The position numbers and the translations under genes are program-made. Under the pieces are notes generated by a model. The model had not been told where the DNA came from. It was given only the letters and a program-made list of their open reading frames with translations, and ran no database searches. A stretch of DNA of 64,000 nucleotides from a virus: positions 1 to 64,000 of the IMG/VR virus record IMGVR_UViG_3300044467_000006. The stretch is one strand, 5' to 3'. Below are positions 58,066-64,000 of the stretch, one piece after another (within the stretch, counting starts at the first letter, position 1; every line of letters begins with the position of its first letter).

Positions 58066-59490
58066 TTAGCCCTTGACGTTATCCACGAGCACATTTTTTC
58101 TGGGCTGGGGAACCGTGAGTGTGAGAAAGCGGAAGTGCGCCTCCGGGATCGAGAGGTCGGTCACAGCTAGCTTGAGGCGGCTGTAAGGCGATAGCTCACG
58201 AACTTCCATCGTGTCTCCTTGGATGAGGTAGCCAGTCACGAAGCCCGGGATCTTGGCCCCGGTGTCATCGAACTGAACCACGTTCGCGCTACGATTGACG
58301 CGGCCAATCCACTTGGTCGTGGTCCCGCCAACTTCCGAGCGGTACACGTTGAAGTAGAGCGGTAGTGCGCCACCGCCAGTGGTGATGTCGAAGGTGATAC
58401 GGTCACCAGCGACAGACGCCACGGTTAGAACTGCGGACGCAACGCTTTCCCCAAGCTCGTTACACGCGGTAACGATGTAGTTGTAGTTACCCGTGAGCAG
58501 CGCGCCAGTTGCAGGGCTTGCGCTGTTACCAAGGGTAGGAGCACCGGGAACGCCGGGGCGGGAAGCCTGCGGACGAGTCTTGCCAGAGAGGAAGCGGGAC
58601 GCTTCAAGCTGGACGGTACCACCAGAAACCCACTGACGACGGAGGTCCGCGCCAGAGGCATCTTGCGGTGAACCGGCAAGGATGATGCGTTCCTTTTCGA
58701 ACGCTAGCTTGTTGTATGCAGCGAGCGACCTCGGGTCGAGGATGAGTCGATCCGCGTTACCCATGTTCATCGCAGAGCGAACAGCCGCGTCTTCGATGTT
58801 GGCTTGGGTTAGGACGCCCGTACCGTGCGAGCCGTAGCCCGGAACGGTGGTGAGGGAAGCGATGCCGCCACCCTGAATGACAACGGTTTCGTCGGAGCCG
58901 TACTCGCCAAACATGAGATCCTTGGCGTTACGCTGCGCATCCGACTGACGAACCTGCTCGCCAAGTCCGAGGACGTTGGGAAGCGGGGCGATAGTACCCG
59001 GGTTGCCGTCGAACACGCCGATGTTGCTGAAGCCTTCCTTACCACGGAAGAGGTCGAACTCAACGTCAGCCGAAATCTTCTTGGCTGCCGAAGACGCAGC
59101 ACGCTCAGAGGCGTCCTTGCCGTCAACGGTGTTGACCATGTTGGCCACTAGCGTCACGCGACGAACGTGTGAGTAGTAGCACATGGGAACCACGACACGG
59201 ACGTAGTCGTCCGTGAATTCCTGACCAACAGCGCCTTCGATAACAGCCGTCCCGCCGAAGCCGCCGTAGCTAAGCTGACGATCAAACTGAACGAGGGTGC
59301 TCTTCGCGGGGCTCACCTTAAGCATCTTCTGAAGCTTAATGTGTGAGTCATCGAAGGTGACATTGTTCATAACCGGGGAGAGATCCTCGGTCTGTAGAGC
59401 GCTGCCTTGGACGAGTGAACCGGGGGCCGCATCATATCCGCCCGCCTCAAGTGCCTTAACTAGCGACTGTAGTTGTTCCAGTGCGTTCAT
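58066..59490 (-). CDS. major capsid protein candidate with Ig-like insertion
   Basis: This encodes 474 residues from ATG 59490 (AAGGAG 6 nt upstream). The sequence has a capsid-like layout: N-terminal helical arm, beta-rich E-loop-like segment (QLSYGGFGG), and a P-domain-like region with repeated short helices. Residues about 310-420 look like an FN3/Ig-like insertion (YNYIVTACNELGES), as in decorated capsid proteins. Own terminator and position after a scaffold-like gene fit a highly expressed capsid gene. Assignment is by pattern and context. Confidence 0.72.
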   Translation of the reverse strand: MNALEQLQSLVKALEAGGYDAAPGSLVQGSALQTEDLSPVMNNVTFDDSHIKLQKMLKVSPAKSTLVQFDRQLSYGGFGGTAVIEGAVGQEFTDDYVRVVVPMCYYSHVRRVTLVANMVNTVDGKDASERAASSAAKKISADVEFDLFRGKEGFSNIGVFDGNPGTIAPLPNVLGLGEQVRQSDAQRNAKDLMFGEYGSDETVVIQGGGIASLTTVPGYGSHGTGVLTQANIEDAAVRSAMNMGNADRLILDPRSLAAYNKLAFEKERIILAGSPQDASGADLRRQWVSGGTVQLEASRFLSGKTRPQASRPGVPGAPTLGNSASPATGALLTGNYNYIVTACNELGESVASAVLTVASVAGDRITFDITTGGGALPLYFNVYRSEVGGTTTKWIGRVNRSANVVQFDDTGAKIPGFVTGYLIQGDTMEVRELSPYSRLKLAVTDLSIPEAHFRFLTLTVPQPRKNVLVDNVKG

Positions 59491-59500
59491 TGTATTCTCC

Positions 59501-60382
59501 TTACTTGAGAAGGTGCTCGATGGCGGCGAGATTAACTCGGCCCTCATAGAACCCCGTGACTAGGTCGCGGTCCGACTTCTTGAAATCTGCGCTTCGCGTA
59601 AGCTCACTGAGCTTGGCGGTGATTTCTGCGGGACTGACCGGCTTCTTCGGTGCTTCTTCCGACTTAGCGACGTAAGAAGTACCAGTGATTGCTTTCTGCA
59701 TCGGCTTGTTGACGACAGTGGTAACGATCTTGGTTAGTGCCTCGATCTGTGCGTGTAGGTCAGCGATTTCTGACTTGCTGAATTCCCCGCCGTTACCAGC
59801 CTGAGAAACTCCGATGTTCTTGCCTTCGCCCATTGCCATCGGGGGAGCCCCAGCAGGCGACGGACTTGCACCGGGAGGGGGAGGAGCACCCGCGCCTGCG
59901 CCCGGAGGGGCAACAGGAGCCGACGGACCAGCACCCTGCCCACCACCCATGACTTGCATGAGTGCAGCCTTCGCTGCTAGGTAGTGAGCCTTGAGTTCCT
60001 CTGGAGGAAGCTGAGCATACTCTTGCTCAAGCGCGGCCGGATCAACTGGCCCGCCTTCGCCCCCACCTTCTTGACCGGGAGCGCCACCCTCCATACCGGG
60101 AGGAGGAGCTTCGCCACCAGCCCCCGGAGGTGCGCCACCTTCAGCGCCCATCGGAGGTGCGCCACCGCCCGCAGACGGAGGACCGCCCGCACTAGGAGAT
60201 CCACCCGCAGACGGGGAGCCTCCAGCGGCAGATGCAGAGCCCATACCGGGGGACGGAGAACCGTCTTCCTCGCGGGCCTTTGCTAGCCTGTTTTGCGCGT
60301 CAGCCAGAATTTCGTTGAGTTCACCGTCGAGTTCACCGAGGATGTTGTCAAGTTCCTGACTTGATACCTTGAGATTTGCCAT
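59501..60382 (-). CDS. low-complexity head/scaffold-like protein
   Basis: This encodes 293 residues. A helical N-terminus is followed by about 130 residues of Gly/Pro/Ala/Ser-rich sequence, a helical segment, and a charged C-terminus. SKSE and AKSE sites flank the helical part. It directly precedes the capsid gene in transcription, the usual place for scaffold or protease-scaffold. No protease catalytic motif visible. Confidence 0.55.
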   Translation of the reverse strand: MANLKVSSQELDNILGELDGELNEILADAQNRLAKAREEDGSPSPGMGSASAAGGSPSAGGSPSAGGPPSAGGGAPPMGAEGGAPPGAGGEAPPPGMEGGAPGQEGGGEGGPVDPAALEQEYAQLPPEELKAHYLAAKAALMQVMGGGQGAGPSAPVAPPGAGAGAPPPPGASPSPAGAPPMAMGEGKNIGVSQAGNGGEFSKSEIADLHAQIEALTKIVTTVVNKPMQKAITGTSYVAKSEEAPKKPVSPAEITAKLSELTRSADFKKSDRDLVTGFYEGRVNLAAIEHLLK

Positions 60383-60406
60383 TGTTGGCTCCTTATCCCC
60401 AAGGGA

Positions 60407-60889
60407 TTAGACGCGACCCTGAATCGGGTAGTAGAGGTTGGAATTGAACGTACCAACTAGAGTGCCCTGCGCTGCGATGTTAGCTGCGGTAGGAGCATTG
60501 CCGTTAGCGATCTGCCAGAGTTCGACAGTTCCGCCTCTACGGACGAGTTCGCCAACAACCTGCATGATGAGAGCAGGAGCGACGTAGTAGCTGAGCGGTG
60601 CCGCGCCAAGCTCATAGGTGAGCTTGAAGACAGTACCAGTGTAGACCGGCTGATCGACGCTGCCGAAACCCGGAAGAGCCTTCCAGCCCGGCTCGGTCGA
60701 GGTAACGGTGCCGCGCTGGGCCTGAACCGCGATCTGGACGCCAGCATTGGTGGTAGTGCAGTTACCGACGCTGATGAGTGGAGCAGCAAACGCGCTCTCC
60801 GACTGATCAACTACGGCAGTAAGCCCCGTGCGGAGTGCAAGGACTTCTGCCGCCGATTCTGCGGTTGCTGATTGCTTAAAATTTCCCAT
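60407..60889 (-). CDS. small head protein candidate
   Basis: This encodes 160 residues, beta-rich with an Ala/Thr/Val bias, no membrane span. Position just upstream of the scaffold-like and capsid genes suggests a head decoration or fibre base. Good GGAGATT ribosome binding site. Confidence 0.58.
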   Translation of the reverse strand: MGNFKQSATAESAAEVLALRTGLTAVVDQSESAFAAPLISVGNCTTTNAGVQIAVQAQRGTVTSTEPGWKALPGFGSVDQPVYTGTVFKLTYELGAAPLSYYVAPALIMQVVGELVRRGGTVELWQIANGNAPTAANIAAQGTLVGTFNSNLYYPIQGRV

Positions 60890-60974
60890 GATTGAATCTC
60901 CTTTGTTTGTGAGTAGGCGAGTCCCTTAACTCACACTTAAGTTTGTGCTGGGGCTTCCGCAAAAAGTGCGAACA

Positions 60975-60984
60975 CAATCTTGCT
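60975..60984 (+). promoter_or_regulatory. late-motif variant CAATCTTGCT (rightward)
   Basis: Rightward copy ending 4 nt before the ATG at 60989, in the 99-nt divergent gap. Confidence 0.45.
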
Positions 60985-60988
60985 AAAC

Positions 60989-61309
60989 ATGAACAGATAC
61001 AAGTGCTTGTCTTGTGGCCACGAAAAACGCAGAACGGAATTCTACGAAAAACGTAGCAATAGCGCCAAGTTAAGACCTGTATCTTCAGATTGCCGTATTT
61101 GTCGCAGCACCAATCGTTCGGTTCAAATGGGCGCGACAATAGATGGAAACTGCCAGCGCTGTGGAACGCCAGCGATCCTGTCAAGCAATAAGCAGTGCAA
61201 AAGATGCCTCAAACAACAGGGGCTAAAGCAGTGCCGCTCCTGTCGAGAGGTCAAAATCGTAGAGTTGTGGTTTTACGAGAAGAAGGCTCTCTGTAAGGAC
61301 TGCCTCTAG
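60989..61309 (+). CDS. multi-zinc-finger protein, possible homing endonuclease relic
   Basis: This encodes 106 residues with four CxxC groups (CLSC, CRIC, CQRC, CKRC) plus CRSC and CKDC. The opening CLSCGHEKRRTEFYE resembles the zinc N-terminus of the endonuclease VII-like gene at 22450-22920, but no HNH core follows. It faces right within leftward genes and overlaps the GGDEF gene end by 4 nt. Either a relic or a free-standing DNA-binding protein. Confidence 0.62.
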   Translation: MNRYKCLSCGHEKRRTEFYEKRSNSAKLRPVSSDCRICRSTNRSVQMGATIDGNCQRCGTPAILSSNKQCKRCLKQQGLKQCRSCREVKIVELWFYEKKALCKDCL

Positions 61310-62028
61310 ATGAGATCGAACTCGTTGTCTAGAGGAATCGCGCCTTCATGGCCGGGTAAAAGGCTATGGACATGAGTCTTTGCCTGTCCCGGGGCATATC
61401 GCATGGCGTTCTTGGTCTTCTTGGCGTGCTCGCGCACAGCTTCGTCCGCCTTATCAGCAGTATGGGCGATCCCGATTTTGAGACTGTGGTTGAACCGTCC
61501 CGCAATGGGAACTAGCTGTCCCAACCGCTTGGTAATCTCGCGGGTGTAGTGAGCGGCCCGGGCGTGATCCTTGGAAATGTCGCCAGTCTTAGGAATCAGA
61601 GTGTGGAATTCATCCCCGCCCAGACGGTAAATCTTGGCGGTGCCCTTCCCCAGTACAGCGTCAGCCGCTTCGCGATGAACATTGGCGTAGTTTCTGATAG
61701 CAAGATCGCCCTGATCATAGCCCGCGTTGTCGTTCATAGCCTTGTGATCGTTGCCGTCGGACCGAACGTGGATGTACTTAGTGTGAAAATCTGGAGCTTC
61801 AGACTCGTCAGTGTACGCAGCGTGATTGCCCACAACTCCATTCGTGAGCTTGTCGAGATACATGCGCTGGCGAATTACGTCAAAATACTTCTTGTCTTCT
61901 TCGGAGCCAGTTTCCGACTTACCCCGGAAATGGGCCATAGCCTCGCGAAGCGCAGGATCGGTCTTGGCAAGCTCTTCAAAATGAGCCGACATAGCTAGGA
62001 GCTTTTGTGCGACGTTGAAGACTTCCAC
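61306..62028 (-). CDS. GGDEF-domain protein
   Basis: This encodes 240 residues from a GTG. N-terminal helices (1-50) with a GKSE linker lead to a GGDEF domain: DKLTNG at 59-64, D91 as first metal ligand, MND at 98-100 and QGD at 106-108 (guanine-binding Asn and Asp kept), YRLGGDEF at 134-141, then LKIGIA and a final helix. The second aspartate of the usual DxD is Asn93. No RxxD inhibitory site is seen. Such domains make c-di-GMP or related nucleotides. It lies in an operon with a kinase-like gene near the capsid genes, an unusual setting. Confidence 0.82.
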   Translation of the reverse strand: MEVFNVAQKLLAMSAHFEELAKTDPALREAMAHFRGKSETGSEEDKKYFDVIRQRMYLDKLTNGVVGNHAAYTDESEAPDFHTKYIHVRSDGNDHKAMNDNAGYDQGDLAIRNYANVHREAADAVLGKGTAKIYRLGGDEFHTLIPKTGDISKDHARAAHYTREITKRLGQLVPIAGRFNHSLKIGIAHTADKADEAVREHAKKTKNAMRYAPGQAKTHVHSLLPGHEGAIPLDNEFDLI

Positions 62029-62029
62029 G

Positions 62030-62602
62030 CTACACCTTCTTCCTGTAGCGAAGCTTGCCCAAGCCAGTCTCTAGAGTGTACATGATGCGCTCGGTCTCTC
62101 TGGTCGAGAGCTTGGTGCCGTTCATAAACACTTCCTGCCCGTGAACCTCAAGAATCTGAGGCTCCTTCATTCCAACCCTCATGTAGTCAAAGACCGCAGG
62201 AGGAGTTTGCATACTGAAGCGAGGAGAGTTGGGGTCCACGATCTGGGGAGCTTCTGCGCTTGCGGGTTGCTCGACAACATCAGGCGGGCTGCCGGGTTGC
62301 GGACCGGAAGGATCGGGATTTTCTTTCCCTTGAGGGATTAGTCCTATGTGATGCCCTTCTTTGACCTCAGACTCGGAAACCACTTGAGTATATGGAGAGC
62401 GAGCCAAGGAATCAAGTTGCTGTAGACTGTGCCCAACAGGACCATTGGACAACATCTTGAGCATGCCGTTATGATCCTCAAGGACTCGGAGCTTCCCATC
62501 TTCGATCATGAAGCGGCCCAAAAGAAGTCGCTGGTTGCCCTTCTCGTTAGGATAGACCCCATATACATCGAAGATTCCGTTAGCATTTTGGAAGTCAACC
62601 AT
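62030..62602 (-). CDS. hypothetical protein between kinase and GGDEF genes
   Basis: This encodes 190 residues: a beta-rich N-terminus (FDVYGVYPNEKG pattern), a Pro-rich linker (about residues 100-135), and a short beta/helix C-terminus. One to two bases separate it from both neighbours, so the three form one transcription unit. No family recognised. Confidence 0.65.
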   Translation of the reverse strand: MVDFQNANGIFDVYGVYPNEKGNQRLLLGRFMIEDGKLRVLEDHNGMLKMLSNGPVGHSLQQLDSLARSPYTQVVSESEVKEGHHIGLIPQGKENPDPSGPQPGSPPDVVEQPASAEAPQIVDPNSPRFSMQTPPAVFDYMRVGMKEPQILEVHGQEVFMNGTKLSTRETERIMYTLETGLGKLRYRKKV

Positions 62603-62604
62603 AG

Positions 62605-63999
62605 TTATCCCTTAATGTATTTGCCCATATGCTTGTGGATATGTGGCTCCATGTAGTCCAAGATGCGCTTCTGGAAATCTTGGTCTGTTTCTCCATCGCC
62701 TCGCTCTGGGCCATGCCACTGTCGAGACAATGCATCTAAACTATAGCCTAAGCTGTTTAAATACCCCGCCGGGTCTGCACCTTTGGAGATTCCGCGGGCC
62801 AACCTATTGGCCCCTTCGTCCCTATTGCGATGAGCCTCTCGCCTCTCCGAATTTCCTCGGCGGCGAATTGAGTTATTGAATTCAGTAACGGCTTCATCAA
62901 AAGTCATATCGGCGTGATGAGCAAATTTCTTGATGATGTTCTCGGCTTCTCCCGGGCCACGATTCGACATGAGAAGCTCGTAAGGAACGGGCGCTTCGCC
63001 TTTTCTTGAAGCCGACTCATGGTCCTTACTTACTGCAAGGCTAGCGAGGTCGTAGTCCTGCTCAGCTTCGGGCAAATTTTGGATACGAGCCTTTACCTCT
63101 TTAACCCGTTCTGCGTGACGAGCAAGGACAGAGAAATCCTTGTATGCCCTCTCTCGAATCTGAGGGGCATGCATTCCTGTCCATCCCGAATTTGCAAACC
63201 CCAGATAAGACGTGATTTCGTCCACCGATGCGTCTGGCTCTACAGACGCATAGTGTTGGAGATTCTCTAGCCGCTGCCGTGCCGCCCGAGCTACGGAAAC
63301 AGGAACATCGTGATCTTGGATCTCTTTAGTAAACTTGTCCTTGTCGATGCCCATCAGCCATTTTCTGGCATCGGGATGCAAGCGGTTGTCATTGTGTCCG
63401 GCGGCTTTTGCCGCTTCCTGTGCAGGAACCATATAATCGCTTCGATCGTCGCCTACACCACGAGAAGGGAAAGAGTCGCCATGGTCAATGAGGTAGATGT
63501 TATCTCCTTTAGCCCCACCGAACATGAAATTGTTTAAGTGGCGGTCGCGAGCACCAAGCATCTGATCTGCGAGAGCCAATTTGTGAAGCTTGCCGTTCTG
63601 AATATTCTTTACGAAAGCGCTATTTTGCTCCTCGTCCCCATCGCGCTGGTGAGCGGCGTTGGGAATAGCCTCATGAACGGACCACCAATCATTGGGCCTT
63701 GGCTCTTCGTTGGTCTTCAGGTTGGGGTTTTGGAAGATTGAAGTAGGAGCTACGTGCTCGCCCAAGCCAAGATGATGCATCATATTGTGAAACATGATCT
63801 CGTTAAGCGCACTGGATCTGCCATCTCGCTGAGTGGAAAGAGTCTTGATGAAAGCTTGCTTGCCATTAGGTAGCTTGACCCATCGGCCTTCGGAGATACC
63901 CGACTTAAAATGTTCTGGCGAAAACTGGGCTGCGGCATTGTGATCAAAGCCGTGGACCATCTGTCTCTGGTAATCATTGATGATTAGATTTGAAGGCAC
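62605..63999 (-). CDS. HipA/PI3K-like kinase homologue (possibly 5'-truncated by window)
   Basis: This encodes up to 464 residues, the first codon being GTG at the window edge, so the true start may lie outside. The kinase core has AFIKTL (Lys), LNEIMFH, then LGARDRHLNNF (catalytic loop) and YLIDHGDSF (metal motif); all expected catalytic residues are present. The C-terminal 200 residues are helical and charged. It is the first visible gene of the kinase/unknown/GGDEF trio. Confidence 0.72.
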   Translation of the reverse strand: MPSNLIINDYQRQMVHGFDHNAAAQFSPEHFKSGISEGRWVKLPNGKQAFIKTLSTQRDGRSSALNEIMFHNMMHHLGLGEHVAPTSIFQNPNLKTNEEPRPNDWWSVHEAIPNAAHQRDGDEEQNSAFVKNIQNGKLHKLALADQMLGARDRHLNNFMFGGAKGDNIYLIDHGDSFPSRGVGDDRSDYMVPAQEAAKAAGHNDNRLHPDARKWLMGIDKDKFTKEIQDHDVPVSVARAARQRLENLQHYASVEPDASVDEITSYLGFANSGWTGMHAPQIRERAYKDFSVLARHAERVKEVKARIQNLPEAEQDYDLASLAVSKDHESASRKGEAPVPYELLMSNRGPGEAENIIKKFAHHADMTFDEAVTEFNNSIRRRGNSERREAHRNRDEGANRLARGISKGADPAGYLNSLGYSLDALSRQWHGPERGDGETDQDFQKRILDYMEPHIHKHMGKYIKG

Positions 64000-64000
64000 G

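Overview
This window is a segment of a large tailed bacteriophage genome. It encodes a contractile-tail sheath, a tail tube, a major capsid protein with a neighbouring low-complexity head protein, a lysis-type lytic transglycosylase and a dense set of small early genes. Tiny gene overlaps (TAATG, ATGA), purine-rich ribosome binding sites and a tRNA-Ala all fit a phage. Sheath plus tube indicates a myovirus. Portal, terminase and tape measure are not visible and probably lie outside, so the genome is much longer than 64 kb. The host cannot be named from the sequence.

Layout. Positions 1-15917 (+) are an early/middle block: an RNA-repair-like set (two RNA ligases, a metallophosphoesterase, a P-loop kinase, tRNA-Ala), a DUF2786 protein, a radical SAM enzyme, a DUF932 protein, a FEN-type exonuclease, a 5'-deoxynucleotidase and many small unknowns. 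Positions 15907-16757 (-) hold two small membrane proteins. Positions 16842-19161 (+) hold a winged-helix protein, a MazG-like protein, a deaminase and small unknowns. A strong terminator at 19157-19196 closes the late leftward block 19222-30780 (tube, sheath, large virion proteins). A rightward island, 30851-36584, carries a homing endonuclease, a NIF3-like protein, a second radical SAM protein and an ATP-dependent DNA ligase. The late leftward block resumes at 36585 and runs to the window end (neck proteins, capsid, ThyX, lysis enzymes and a large set of putative effector proteins).

Two promoter classes can be read. Rightward early genes use sigma70-like TTGACA-(16-17)-TAnnnT promoters. In seven of eight cases the -10 box ends only 5-7 nt before the ATG, which predicts leaderless mRNAs. 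Leftward late genes, and two rightward endonuclease-type genes inside the late region, are preceded by a shared element CAATCTTAGG that looks like a phage-specific late promoter.

The most unusual content is in the late block. It contains two proteins with GGDEF-superfamily palm domains (61306-62028 and the N-terminus of 27197-30355). It also contains four HipA/PI3K-like kinase homologues, two of them each followed by a paralogous small protein. A roughly 150-residue acetyltransferase-like module occurs four times. A DEIQ-S/T/H-D domain occurs in three giant proteins. There is also a possible ADP-ribosyltransferase and a RyR-domain protein. Several of these proteins share short (G/K/A)KSE linkers. 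The best reading is a set of capsid-carried polyvalent effector proteins, possibly using nucleotide signals; this is inference from domain content and position. At least five free-standing homing endonuclease-like genes and three structured intergenic RNAs complete the picture.
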